NCBI RefSeq assembly: GCF_014529985.1
Contig: NZ_JACVMU010000004.1
Location: 1-64,000 of the forward strand
Direction: 5' to 3'
DNA: 64,000 nucleotides
Source of the DNA: Leucobacter sp. cx-42
Lineage (GTDB): Bacteria; Actinomycetota; Actinomycetes; Actinomycetales; Microbacteriaceae
In this document: piece by piece, positions 49,271 to 57,979 of the stretch
Layout of the letters: each line of letters starts with the position of its first letter
Numbering within the stretch: the first letter of the stretch is position 1
Notes under the pieces: model-generated
The model's input: the letters and a program-made list of their open reading frames with translations, nothing else
The model's database searches: none
Told to the model about the DNA's origin: nothing
Program-made: the position numbers and the translations under genes

Positions 49271-49440
49271 GTGTGTCTCCTGTACGGTAATAGCGATGAT
49301 CCGCCTTTACACGGCACCGTCGTTGCCAAAATGTGACAACTCATCTCAGCTTAGCAACCAGGGGCGTTGCAAGCAGCTGAGAAAGCTGTACTGATTCTTC
49401 AGATTTCCACGACACATTTACGTGCGGCCCCAAACAGGGC

Positions 49441-49477
49441 GAGCGGGGTGGCGGATCCTTGATCCGCCACCCCGCTC
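49441..49477 (-). terminator. Terminator of the hibernation-factor gene
   Basis: GAGCGGGGTGGCGGATC pairs perfectly with GATCCGCCACCCCGCTC around three bases, 19 bases past the stop at 49496. Confidence 0.85.
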
Positions 49478-49495
49478 GGTTACTGACTCATCTAC

Positions 49496-50128
49496 TTACT
49501 CGTCATCACTGAGTGCGATTACGCCGTAGTTCCATCCCTTACGGCGGTAGACCACTGAGGGCTTGCCCGAGGTCTCTTCAATGAAGAGGAAGAAGTCGTG
49601 ACCGACGAGCTCCATCTGGTCAACTGCTGCATCGACCGACAGCTGCTCAGCGGGGAACTCCTTCGAACGGATGACGACGGGCGAGTATGCCTCGTCTTCT
49701 TCCGTTGCGACGACGGGGACTGCTCCCGTAGCGACTGCGTCAATGACCTCAGCCGACGCGGGGGTCACACCGACGCCTGCGAAGTCTGCTGCGGCTGCAT
49801 CACCGAGCGAGAGGCGGCCGCGACCACGACGGTCAGCCTGGCGGTCCTTCAGTCGACGGATGCGCTCGAGCACCTTCGCGTACGCAATGTCGAAGGCCGA
49901 GTACTTGTCGCCACCGGTTGCTTCAGAACGAATGACAGGACCGGGGCCAACGAGCGTCACCTCGACGCGATCGCCCTGCTTGGGGCTTCGGTCGCTGAGC
50001 CGTGACACGGTAACTTCAAACGCCTGCGCTTTCGGAAGCAGACCGGCAACCTTCTCCGCTTTCGAGTTCACATATTCCTCGAAACGATCGGTGACGCCAA
50101 CGTTCTTGCCTCGGATGTGCACGTCCAT
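49496..50128 (-). CDS. hpf: Ribosome hibernation promoting factor, long form
   Basis: A 210-residue HPF/RaiA protein that dimerises idle 70S ribosomes into 100S particles. The N-terminal domain (about 1-105) is MDVHIRGKNVGVTDRFEEYVNSKAEK through SAFDIAYAKVLERIRRLKDR. A linker of about 45 residues follows. The C-terminal dimerisation domain (about 150-210) includes VVIRSKEFPAEQLSVDAAVDQMELVGHDFFLFIEETSGKPSVVYRRKGWNYGVI. The two-domain layout defines the long form. GGAGGT precedes the ATG. It is alone between secA and comF. Confidence 0.94.
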   Translation of the reverse strand: MDVHIRGKNVGVTDRFEEYVNSKAEKVAGLLPKAQAFEVTVSRLSDRSPKQGDRVEVTLVGPGPVIRSEATGGDKYSAFDIAYAKVLERIRRLKDRQADRRGRGRLSLGDAAAADFAGVGVTPASAEVIDAVATGAVPVVATEEDEAYSPVVIRSKEFPAEQLSVDAAVDQMELVGHDFFLFIEETSGKPSVVYRRKGWNYGVIALSDDE

Positions 50129-50224
50129 GGTGACCTCCTGTGATAGCTCAGGCGGGTGCCTCGGTTTGACGCACCGTAACGCCTTACCCGAACCTTACTC
50201 GGTTCACTTTGAGTTAATCCACCC

Positions 50225-51043
50225 CTAATTTTCGACACTGTCATTTCTCTCAGCTCGACACATAGCTAAAACACAAGTCACCTGTGCGCCAACGCCAATT
50301 AATGCCTCGGCAGCAGCTGAAATTGTGGCTCCAGTCGTCACAATGTCGTCGATCAAGATGACCTGTCGACCGCGTAATATTCGCTCGCAGCGAGCAGGTA
50401 CACGCACACGCCGCGCGTTTCGCATGCGGTCTCGCGATGACAGACCCACCTGGCCGCTTCTGCCGCGGGTGGCGACGAGCCCGGAGTACACGACGGCGCG
50501 GAGTGCGTCCTCTCCAGTTTGGCCATGCGCTTGGCTGCTCCGTCGCGTGCGGCGCAGCGCGCGCTGCGCGAGAACCGTCATGTGTGCGTAGCCGCGGCTG
50601 CGCACACGCGACCGGCGCGACGGCACCGGGACAATCAGTGGCGCTGCCAGAGCACCAGCAGGACTGCCGTGGTCGTTCAAGTTGCCGCGCATGTTCGCTA
50701 CTGCTTGGCGGTGCTGCCTCTCCTCGGAAACAAGTGTCAGCGCCTCCGCGAGACCAACGGCCAGCCGGTCCCCCAGCGCACGGTGCAGCCCATACTCACC
50801 ACCGTGTTTGAATCGCACAAGCAGGTCACGCACGACCCCCGCGTACTCGCCGCATGAGAGTGTGAGCCAACGCCCCGCAACCTCTCCCCTACCAACGGTG
50901 CAGACACGCACCTCACGGGCGCAGGGGTCGCACAGTTCTCGATCCGCGCGCCCGCACCCAGCACACGCAGTCGGCCACACTACAGCGAGCAGATCGAGCG
51001 CAAGTTCGCGCAGAAGTATCAGGAACCGGGGAGCATCAGTCAT
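50225..51043 (-). CDS. ComF family amidophosphoribosyltransferase-like protein
   Basis: A 272-residue ComF-type protein. The N-terminal zinc-ribbon-like part has CAGCGRADRELCDPC (about 22-36). The phosphoribosyltransferase fold contains VPVPSRRSRVRSRGYAHM, and the PRPP-binding loop VILIDDIVTTGATISAAAEAL is near residue 230. In naturally competent bacteria ComF helps take single-stranded DNA inside; its role in actinobacteria is not established. A CACAAT hexamer precedes the ATG by six bases, a weak leaderless signal. Confidence 0.87.
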   Translation of the reverse strand: MTDAPRFLILLRELALDLLAVVWPTACAGCGRADRELCDPCAREVRVCTVGRGEVAGRWLTLSCGEYAGVVRDLLVRFKHGGEYGLHRALGDRLAVGLAEALTLVSEERQHRQAVANMRGNLNDHGSPAGALAAPLIVPVPSRRSRVRSRGYAHMTVLAQRALRRTRRSSQAHGQTGEDALRAVVYSGLVATRGRSGQVGLSSRDRMRNARRVRVPARCERILRGRQVILIDDIVTTGATISAAAEALIGVGAQVTCVLAMCRAERNDSVEN

Positions 51044-51121
51044 GCACCGATTGTGGGGCGGTGGGCAGCTGATCCGCGCCCAGAAAAACGAGGCGTGTGG
51101 ATAAGTGTCTCAGCGGGTGCG

Positions 51122-51856
51122 CTACTGCAGTACCTCGATGATTTCTGCGGTTTCAAGGAGGCGTCCGGTCACGCGAGGTGACTCAAGCAGGAGGCCATCG
51201 CTGTCGGCGATCAGCTCCCCGACAACCCCGGAAAGATCTTCGAGCCGCTCGGCTTCGATCGCGAGGAGCCAGGGGAAGTCACCAAGACCGTATCCTGCAA
51301 ACTGGTGCACCACGATGTCACCATCGAGAGTTTCGAGTTCATCATCATCGCCGTCCAACTCGTCGATGGCTTCCTCAAGGAGGAGCGCATCGTCCTCGTC
51401 GAACCCGGGCAAATCAAGGAACTCGGCGAATGCCGAGAAGTCCAGGAGCCCAGGCGAAGCGGGTGAGACCGACAGCCACTGCAGCGGCTCGCTGTCGAAC
51501 GCTTCTCCCTCGTTAGCGAGGCCAACCGTGCTCCAACTGCGGATCAACGGCCGGATGAGCCCGGTACGGCGAATCTGACGCAGACCCCACTGCAGGTCTT
51601 CGACCGCGGCGCCGTGCAACACGACCATGAGGTCAGCGTCATTCCGCAGCCCGCTCACGTCGTACCAACCACGCAGCGCGACGCCCTCGTTTGCGAAGCT
51701 CTCGACCACATCATCCAGTTCACGGACAGCACTGGCAACGTCACGCCCGTCAAGCACCATCGGGTGCGTTGAGCTCAGGCGGAACGTTGCGCACAAGACC
51801 GCCGAGTGGCGCTCTTCGACATCGGCGTGGGCCGGGACACCTCGAGTTTCAGTCAT
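51122..51856 (-). CDS. HemQ/chlorite-dismutase-like protein lacking the heme-ligand region
   Basis: A 244-residue protein that I read as a divergent member of the chlorite dismutase/HemQ family. The N-terminal half fits HemQ: ALRGWYDVSGLRNDADLMVVLHGAAVEDLQWGLRQIRRTGL, then SWSTVGLANEGEAF and QWLSVSP. The C-terminal half has GYGLGDFPWLLAIEAERLEDLSGVVGEL. Between them, where HemQ carries the His-Gly segment with the proximal heme ligand, there is a very acidic stretch (DEDDALLLEEAIDELDGDDDELETLDGD). It is probably not a coproheme decarboxylase. GGCGGAG is upstream. It sits beside lpqB-mtrBA. Family assignment is by eye. Confidence 0.6.
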   Translation of the reverse strand: MTETRGVPAHADVEERHSAVLCATFRLSSTHPMVLDGRDVASAVRELDDVVESFANEGVALRGWYDVSGLRNDADLMVVLHGAAVEDLQWGLRQIRRTGLIRPLIRSWSTVGLANEGEAFDSEPLQWLSVSPASPGLLDFSAFAEFLDLPGFDEDDALLLEEAIDELDGDDDELETLDGDIVVHQFAGYGLGDFPWLLAIEAERLEDLSGVVGELIADSDGLLLESPRVTGRLLETAEIIEVLQ

Positions 51857-51927
51857 GTCCTCATACTCCGCCGAAAGTCTTGTCCTGGCAAGAGCCGGTT
51901 CGCAACGGGTACGAGAACTTCTCGTGA

Positions 51928-53655
51928 CTAGCCGCGAGTGGCGAGCGCCTGTACGTCGGTTTCCACGCGCTGCCAGCCGCCGCCCTGCGGCGCGAAGACG
52001 AAGTCAGCCGAGCTCCGCACGCGGATCTGCGCGCGGCCGCCACTGCCAGACACCTGAATGCCGTCCGGCACGCTCCCCTGCTCATACGAGAAGACGCCTA
52101 CGCCGCCGACGGTGACCTTCGACGTCGAGCTGCCGGTCCCGGTGAGGGTGACGAAGCGGGTGTGGTCGATCCAATCAAGATCGATTGGTGTTCCGGTTGC
52201 CCACATTTCTTCCACGCCGTCCTCGGCGATGCCGATCGGCTTGCCTGCTTCGTCTCGGGTAACCCCGGCGACGAGCACCACACTGTTCGGCCCGTCTTCC
52301 ACGAGCGCAGCGATGAGGTTGCCGCCAGGTGCAACACGTACCGCTGCAACCTCCCCCGCGTTCGACCACGGCAGTCGAATATCGCTCTGCTCACCGCTGT
52401 CTGCGGTGAGGCGAGCAAGGCCGGGAGCATCAGCTGCAACGGTCCAGACCCAGCCCCAGTCGTCGATGCTCGGCTCGAGCAATTGCGCACGACTGTCGAC
52501 TGGAATGGTCTCGGCCTGCGTCACCAGACTCACGCCGCCCTCATGGCGCACTGCGGCGAGCGCGTCATTCTTGCCGAGCGAGACGGCATCTGGGTCAAGC
52601 TCGGTGATGGCCGAGCTGAGGTTTGCCATGGGATGAATCACGCCGCTGGAGATGGGGCCGAAACCGTCTTCGCGCACGCCAATGAGCTGGCGCCCGCGGG
52701 TCTCTGGCTTGGACTGCTGGTCGGTCTCTTGATCTTCTGCGATGACCACGCCATCGATCGAGAGTCGCACGCCTGAGCACCCCGGCACGGCCTGAAGACT
52801 CGCAAGCAGCTGGTCGAGCATCTTGCGCTCGTCGGCGTGGGTGGGCGGGGTGAATCCGGTGAGATCGACCTGCGCAATGCCATCAATAATGACCACGGCA
52901 TCGCCGCGCACCTCGGTGCCAGCGGGGAATGCGTTCTCGACCTGGGTCACGAAGAGACTGCTCGGGCCCTCGAGAAGTTCGGTCACGATTTCTGTGGGCA
53001 ACGCTGCGCGGTTGAGGAACCACCGTGTCTCAGGCGTGAGCTGTCCGTTGCGATCCACGAAGTAGAGCTGATGCGCAGACCAGATCGATGAGAAGTTTGC
53101 CCGGTCGACGATGATGCCAGCGGGGGCTGAGGCGATCCGCCACTCATTTCCGACCATCTCGAACTCGAAGCGCATGTCGATGCTCGGCCCTGGGCGCGCT
53201 GGCAGCAGTGTGCCTGACTCGTCGATCTCGGCGGATTGCGAGACGGAGAGAAGACCGGTGTCGTTTGCTCCCTTGCGGAACGGTCGCGTGCCCTCGTCAA
53301 TGATGACGCCAGCGTACGGGTCCCACTGCTGGGCATAGTCAGGCGTGAGGAATTCGCGGGCGACCGCATAGTCATCGGTGCTCGAAGTCGCGGCAAGCAC
53401 GAAGCCGCGCACAAGGTTTTCCTGGCTCGAACCGACGAGTGGGCCCGACGGGTTGAACTGCACCTGCTGCTCGCCCTGGGCAAGGTCGGCAAGACCGACC
53501 TCAACCGGTCCGTGCGCAGGAATTGCCGCGCATCCCGCGAGCAGACCGAAACCGAGCGTGAGCGCAATCGCCGCACCAACACGGCGGGACCGAGGCCCGA
53601 CGGTTGCAGGTGCGACCGGCAGGACCGAACCACTGAGTCGACGTTGGCGGATCAT
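51928..53655 (-). CDS. lpqB: LpqB lipoprotein, MtrAB accessory
   Basis: A 575-residue lipoprotein encoded after mtrB, with a 4-base overlap (ATGA). The signal peptide ends in GFGLLAGCAAIPAHG (lipobox Cys near 35). A GerMN domain is at about 215-310 (REVRGDAVVIIDGIAQVDLTGF), and a beta-propeller-like C-terminal half follows with repeated WTVAADAPGLARL and NLIAALVEDGPNSVVLVAGV blades. In mycobacteria LpqB binds the extracellular part of MtrB and modulates signalling. The region upstream of the chosen start in the same frame is antisense to nothing useful and overlaps mtrB, so it was excluded. Confidence 0.92.
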   Translation of the reverse strand: MIRQRRLSGSVLPVAPATVGPRSRRVGAAIALTLGFGLLAGCAAIPAHGPVEVGLADLAQGEQQVQFNPSGPLVGSSQENLVRGFVLAATSSTDDYAVAREFLTPDYAQQWDPYAGVIIDEGTRPFRKGANDTGLLSVSQSAEIDESGTLLPARPGPSIDMRFEFEMVGNEWRIASAPAGIIVDRANFSSIWSAHQLYFVDRNGQLTPETRWFLNRAALPTEIVTELLEGPSSLFVTQVENAFPAGTEVRGDAVVIIDGIAQVDLTGFTPPTHADERKMLDQLLASLQAVPGCSGVRLSIDGVVIAEDQETDQQSKPETRGRQLIGVREDGFGPISSGVIHPMANLSSAITELDPDAVSLGKNDALAAVRHEGGVSLVTQAETIPVDSRAQLLEPSIDDWGWVWTVAADAPGLARLTADSGEQSDIRLPWSNAGEVAAVRVAPGGNLIAALVEDGPNSVVLVAGVTRDEAGKPIGIAEDGVEEMWATGTPIDLDWIDHTRFVTLTGTGSSTSKVTVGGVGVFSYEQGSVPDGIQVSGSGGRAQIRVRSSADFVFAPQGGGWQRVETDVQALATRG

Positions 53656-55361
53656 GCGCCCTCCTCCTTCGACGTTCCCGTCACGCGGCGCAGCTTCCGC
53701 TTCAGCCAGTTTCCGGTGACCTGCACCGTGCCCTCCACTGCCGCATCCTCTGGAATGAGGGGCAGCGGCGAGACACCGACAGCCTTGCGGGACGAGCGTG
53801 GCAGGGTGAGGCGGAAGTTCGATCCCTCGCCAGGTGCCGACCATGCCTCAAGCGATCCCTGATGTGCGGTCGCGTCTTCCAAGGCGATGGCGAGGCCGAG
53901 GCCCGTTCCGCCGAGGGTGCGCTTGCGCGAGGGATCCGCGCGCCAGAATCGGTCGAACACGTGCTCAAGCGCGTCAGACGTCATACCGACACCCCAGTCA
54001 CGCACCGAGATCGCAACCGCGCTCTCGTTCGAGTCGATCGTGATGACGACGGGCTTGCCCTCGCCGTGCTCGATCGCGTTACCGACCAGGTTCGACACGA
54101 TGCGGCGGATGCGCCGCGCATCAACCTCGATCGGTGTGTATCCACCAATCGGACGCACCTCAATGAGACTCGATGACAGCGGACGCAGCTGGTCAGCAAT
54201 CTCTTCAACGAGCGGCACGATCTTGGTCGATTCACGTTCGAGCGTCACGTGACCCGCGTCGTACCGGGAAATCTCGAGCAGATCAGCGAGCAACGATTCA
54301 AAACGCACAAGCTGCGTTTCCATCACCTCGACCGCGCGCTGTTGCGACGGGTCGAAGCTGTCGCGCTGTGCCTGGAGCACGGCACTTGCGAGGCGGATCG
54401 TCGTCAGCGGCGTCCGGAGCTCATGCGAGACGTCTGACACGAAGCGCTGCTGCATCGCAGACAGTTCATCGAGCTCGCGGATACGCGCCTGAATCGTATC
54501 TGCCATCTCGTTGAAGCTCGTTGAGAGCTGGTCAAAGTAGTGGTCGTTCTGCCTCGGCATTCGCGCAGAAATATCGCCGCCAGCAACGCGCTTACTCGTC
54601 TCGGCAGCCGAGCGGATCGGACGGAACACGATACGACTCATCGTCCACACCAGGGCACCGATCAAGAGCATCATGCCGACAGCAGCGAGCAAGAACGTTC
54701 GCTGCACGAACGCGAGCGTCTCCTGAGTGTTGGAGAGGTCGTATCCGATGTACAGGTCATACGTCCCAGCGCCAGCGGGGAACACCAGCGTCGAAGCGAC
54801 CACCAGGCCTGGTGACTGCGTACCGTCCTGATTGATGAACGTCACCGGCTGCAAATACTGCGGATCGTTTCCATCGCTCAACGCTTCCGCGAGCTCAGGG
54901 GTGACCGCGTCCATAAGCGCCGAGTTCGTGTTGAACTCCTGCGGTGCTTCAAGGAACGGAGCTTGACCTGGCTGGCGACGCACGTAGATCATCTGGCTGG
55001 CCGAGGTGTCTTGCACCGTTCGGCGCACCGAAGCAGACAGGGTGGAAAGACCGCCGCGATCCGCCGCATCGTAGGCATCGATGAAACGCTGCGCCGCAAG
55101 CGTCGCTCGCGCGGCATCTTCCAGGGACTGGCTCTTGCGCGAGCTGTACAGGTCACTGCTGATGCTCGCGAGCAAAATCGCGCCGGTCACGACAACGATG
55201 AGACCTGTGAGCACGCCCGTTGTCGCCATGGTGCGCACCATGAGCGAGTCCTGCCACAGGCGGCGCAACGGACCAAATACCGGGTCAATCAGGCGAATGA
55301 AGCGCAGTCGCGCGCGACGCAGCGCAAGGCTGAAGCGCGACCGCTTCCCGGAGTCAGCCAC
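53652..55361 (-). CDS. mtrB: Sensor histidine kinase MtrB
   Basis: A 569-residue kinase. Two membrane helices (about 42-65 and 220-242) enclose the extracellular sensor. A HAMP domain (RSAAETSKRVAGGDISARMPRQND) leads to the H box VSDVSHELRTPLTTIRLASAVL (about 320), N box NLVGNAIEHGEGK, G1 RDWGVGMT, and GGTGLGLAIALEDA. It phosphorylates MtrA and controls peptidoglycan hydrolases, division and osmotic response. It starts ten bases after the mtrA stop and overlaps lpqB at the other end. Confidence 0.95.
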   Translation of the reverse strand: MADSGKRSRFSLALRRARLRFIRLIDPVFGPLRRLWQDSLMVRTMATTGVLTGLIVVVTGAILLASISSDLYSSRKSQSLEDAARATLAAQRFIDAYDAADRGGLSTLSASVRRTVQDTSASQMIYVRRQPGQAPFLEAPQEFNTNSALMDAVTPELAEALSDGNDPQYLQPVTFINQDGTQSPGLVVASTLVFPAGAGTYDLYIGYDLSNTQETLAFVQRTFLLAAVGMMLLIGALVWTMSRIVFRPIRSAAETSKRVAGGDISARMPRQNDHYFDQLSTSFNEMADTIQARIRELDELSAMQQRFVSDVSHELRTPLTTIRLASAVLQAQRDSFDPSQQRAVEVMETQLVRFESLLADLLEISRYDAGHVTLERESTKIVPLVEEIADQLRPLSSSLIEVRPIGGYTPIEVDARRIRRIVSNLVGNAIEHGEGKPVVITIDSNESAVAISVRDWGVGMTSDALEHVFDRFWRADPSRKRTLGGTGLGLAIALEDATAHQGSLEAWSAPGEGSNFRLTLPRSSRKAVGVSPLPLIPEDAAVEGTVQVTGNWLKRKLRRVTGTSKEEGA

Positions 55362-55370
55362 GAGAGTGCC

Positions 55371-56054
55371 TTACTGGAAGCGCGCGCCGGCGCGGTAGCC
55401 AACGCCGCGAACCGTCGTCACGATGACGGGACGGTCGGGGTCAGGCTCAATCTTCGCGCGCAGGCGCTGCACGTGGACGTTCACGAGGCGGGTATCAGCC
55501 TTGTACTGGTACCCCCACACGCGCTCAAGCAGCACCTCGCGAGTGAATACCTGCTGGGGCGTGCGCGCGAGAATCACGAGCAGATCAAATTCGAGGGGCG
55601 TCAGCGAGATCACCTGGTCACCGCGGCGCACTTCGTGGCCGGTGACATCGATCTCGAGATCGCCGATGTGGAGGCGTTCACCAGCAGTTGCCGGCATCTC
55701 GCGCAGACGTGCCTTGATGCGCGCGACAAGCTCGACCGGGTTGAACGGCTTCACGACGTAGTCGTCGGCGCCGGCTTCCAGGCCGCGCACGACGTCTCGC
55801 GTATCGGTGCGCGCGGTCAGCATAATGACCGGAACGCCCGACTCCTCACGAATCACTTCGCAGACCTCAATGCCGTCCATGCCGGGCAGCATCAGGTCGA
55901 GAAGCACGAGATCGGGGCGTACCTTGCGGAACACCTCAACAGCCTCAGTGCCGTCAAAGGCGTGCTCGATTGCGAAGCCCTCACCCTGAAGCACCATGGT
56001 CAGCATTTCAGAGAGGGCCCGGTCGTCGTCAACCACCAAGATCCGTGCAGTCAT
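55371..56054 (-). CDS. mtrA: Response regulator MtrA
   Basis: A 227-residue OmpR-family regulator starting at MTARILVVDDDRALSEML. The phospho-acceptor Asp lies in LVLLDLMLPGMDG; GADDYVVKPFNPVELVARI carries the conserved Lys. The winged helix has SLTPLEFDLLVILARTPQQVFTREVLLERVWGYQ and DTRLVNVHVQRLRAKIE. These match MtrA across actinobacteria almost word for word. It controls cell-wall hydrolases; a candidate site before the NlpC/P60 gene at 13.3 kb is in this window. CATAAT six bases before the ATG suggests a leaderless mRNA. Confidence 0.96.
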   Translation of the reverse strand: MTARILVVDDDRALSEMLTMVLQGEGFAIEHAFDGTEAVEVFRKVRPDLVLLDLMLPGMDGIEVCEVIREESGVPVIMLTARTDTRDVVRGLEAGADDYVVKPFNPVELVARIKARLREMPATAGERLHIGDLEIDVTGHEVRRGDQVISLTPLEFDLLVILARTPQQVFTREVLLERVWGYQYKADTRLVNVHVQRLRAKIEPDPDRPVIVTTVRGVGYRAGARFQ

Positions 56055-56060
56055 GACACC

Positions 56061-56066
56061 ATTATG
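56061..56066 (-). promoter_or_regulatory. -10 box (CATAAT) of mtrA
   Basis: CATAAT on the minus strand ends six bases before the mtrA ATG at 56054. Confidence 0.45.
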
Positions 56067-56097
56067 CCTGTCACGTGGCGCGGATCGGGACAACCTG

Positions 56098-56538
56098 TCA
56101 GAAGTGTTCAAATCGCCCGGGCAAGAGTTCCCATGGTTCTCGCCCAAGGTACTCACACACGGCCCGATAGACGCAGTGCTCGACAAAGTACCTGCGGTGC
56201 TCTTCATCATCGACGTGCAGGCCACGGGCGCGCTGGATCGGCATGCGATACAACACGATCGTGCGCTCCGCCCGATTCACGTTGTAGAACAGCGGCATCT
56301 GACTCTCGTCGGTGCCACGCACCTCGGGGTATGGCGCAGTCTGGAAGCCAATCTGCACGTTCTGAAGCTCGTCTGAGAACTCTGCTTGCAAGTAGTCAAC
56401 GACTGCTCGCGCCCAACGTTCAAACTTCGTCACCCGGTTGCCGGGGTCCATAATCGACGGCCCAGCCATCGACGACCGAATCGGTCGCCGATCGTGCCGA
56501 CGTGCGACGCCTCGCGACAATCGATCCCGATGACTCAT
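56098..56538 (-). CDS. Degenerate zincin-like metallopeptidase-family protein
   Basis: A 146-residue protein of the minimal zincin (PF06262-like) family conserved next to WhiB in actinobacteria (the Rv3259 type). The first 35 residues are basic and disordered. The core has KFERWARAVVDYLQAEFSDELQNVQIGFQTAP and TIVLYRMPIQRARGLHVDDEEHRRYFVEHCVYRAVCEYLGREP. Where true members have HExxH, this one reads VEHCVYRAV, so the zinc site is lost and it is probably not a peptidase. TAGAAT lies seven bases before the ATG. It is the last gene of the WhiB-glycosyltransferase block. Confidence 0.7.
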   Translation of the reverse strand: MSHRDRLSRGVARRHDRRPIRSSMAGPSIMDPGNRVTKFERWARAVVDYLQAEFSDELQNVQIGFQTAPYPEVRGTDESQMPLFYNVNRAERTIVLYRMPIQRARGLHVDDEEHRRYFVEHCVYRAVCEYLGREPWELLPGRFEHF

Positions 56539-56545
56539 AGTGGTA

Positions 56546-56551
56546 ATTCTA
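56546..56551 (-). promoter_or_regulatory. -10 box (TAGAAT) of the zincin-like gene
   Basis: TAGAAT on the minus strand ends seven bases before the ATG at 56538. Confidence 0.5.
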
Positions 56552-56572
56552 AGACGTGATGCTGGGCGCGGA

Positions 56573-57979
56573 TCACCGCAGGTACACCGTCAGCTCGCCG
56601 TCACGGTCGATCTCTGGCACGATCGGGTAGCCAGCGATGCGGTTGTCGCCAACAATGCGCACTGCAGCGTAGACGGGAGCATCGGTCGAGAGCACGGACG
56701 CGTCGCTGAGCGCGATGGGTACCGCTGCACCCGCAGGCACCTTGACGTTTGCGGTTGCACCGCCGGTTGCACGAACACTCACCTCAGCGGTGGTCGTGCC
56801 GGGATTGGTGACCACGAGCTGTCCGCCCTTGACTGCGGGCACCGCGGCTTCAGTGTCAGCCGCGATGACGGGAGCAGCCGAGAGCCATTCGTAGTCCTGA
56901 CTTCCGAGCATTCGTGCGGCTGCGCGTGCGGCCGAGTACACGGGAACGTCTGACTCAACGATGACGGCGTTTGCCTTGGTCGGCCACTTGTTCACGACGA
57001 GCTCGCCAACGGTGTCGGGAGCCAGATTGATCGTGCCGAGTTCGGTGCTCGAACCCGAGGCATCGACGGCGCGCACGCGGGCGACACCCTCAGCGCCGTC
57101 TGCCGCGATCACGCGAACCGACACCGGAACCTCGTCGCCGTCACCAGCATCGCTTGCGCGGTTTTCGCGACCAGAGACATCTCGGTGCGTCACCGCGGGG
57201 ATGACCGAGGTCATCGCAGGACGCAGCTGACGCGTGGTGGAAGAAATCGCGAACGGGGTGAGATCGACAATGTGAGCAACATTGAGCGATGCCGTTACCG
57301 GAGCACCCGTGCTCGTCACCTGGACGGCGAGACGTGCGCGATCGGGAGCGAATCCGTTCAACGACACGGTCTGCTGACCGCCAGCCGGGACGATGACGCC
57401 TGCAGCCTCTGAGGCATCGATCCGCCCATTTTCATCGAACACCGCAAGGTGCACGGTCGCAATGACGCCAGAGGGATTTCCGATCGTCACGGTCGTTGAG
57501 ACGCCGAGCGTGGACGCGCCACCGATGAGCCACTGGCTGTTCGCGGGCTCGGTGCAGGTCGACGCAGCTGCGCCGGCAACCGTCGCGGTCTTCACGACCG
57601 CATACTGCGCCGCACTCATTGTCTCACCGGTCGCACCGGTGAACGTCTTTCCACCGTCGGTTGACCCGTTGTTCGGGTGCAGTGTCTGCTCCCCCGCGGT
57701 CACTCCGTCAGCCGCCGCAAATGCGACGCCAACCGAGCCGACAGGAATCGAGACATCTGGCTGGCTCGGGTCAGCGCCAAGCTCGCCAAACGGTCCGGCG
57801 CAGACGAGGCGCTGCTCGCCCCCCTGCTGCGTATCGACGTTGAGCGCGAGCGGCGGGCGCTCCACCTGGAAGCCTTGGCCGGTGCCAAGCGCGATCGCTG
57901 CGGTTGCTGCGATACCGGTAATGATCAGACCAGTGGCGGCGCGAACGCTGCCCCGAACAATGTTGGTGCGGCCGCTCAT
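56573..57979 (-). CDS. DUF5719 family envelope protein
   Basis: A 468-residue protein with an N-terminal membrane helix (ATGLIITGIAATAAIALGTG, about 14-34) and a long extracytoplasmic part of beta type, rich in Val, Ala and Thr. Recognisable segments are QWLIGGASTLGVSTTVTIGNPSGVIATVHLAVFDENG and IVPAGGQQTVSLNGFAPDRARLAVQV, typical of DUF5719. Its start overlaps the stop of the giant glycosyltransferase by four bases (ATGA). This pairing is conserved in actinobacteria, and it presumably supports assembly or export of the glycan; the mechanism is unknown. Confidence 0.85.
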   Translation of the reverse strand: MSGRTNIVRGSVRAATGLIITGIAATAAIALGTGQGFQVERPPLALNVDTQQGGEQRLVCAGPFGELGADPSQPDVSIPVGSVGVAFAAADGVTAGEQTLHPNNGSTDGGKTFTGATGETMSAAQYAVVKTATVAGAAASTCTEPANSQWLIGGASTLGVSTTVTIGNPSGVIATVHLAVFDENGRIDASEAAGVIVPAGGQQTVSLNGFAPDRARLAVQVTSTGAPVTASLNVAHIVDLTPFAISSTTRQLRPAMTSVIPAVTHRDVSGRENRASDAGDGDEVPVSVRVIAADGAEGVARVRAVDASGSSTELGTINLAPDTVGELVVNKWPTKANAVIVESDVPVYSAARAAARMLGSQDYEWLSAAPVIAADTEAAVPAVKGGQLVVTNPGTTTAEVSVRATGGATANVKVPAGAAVPIALSDASVLSTDAPVYAAVRIVGDNRIAGYPIVPEIDRDGELTVYLR

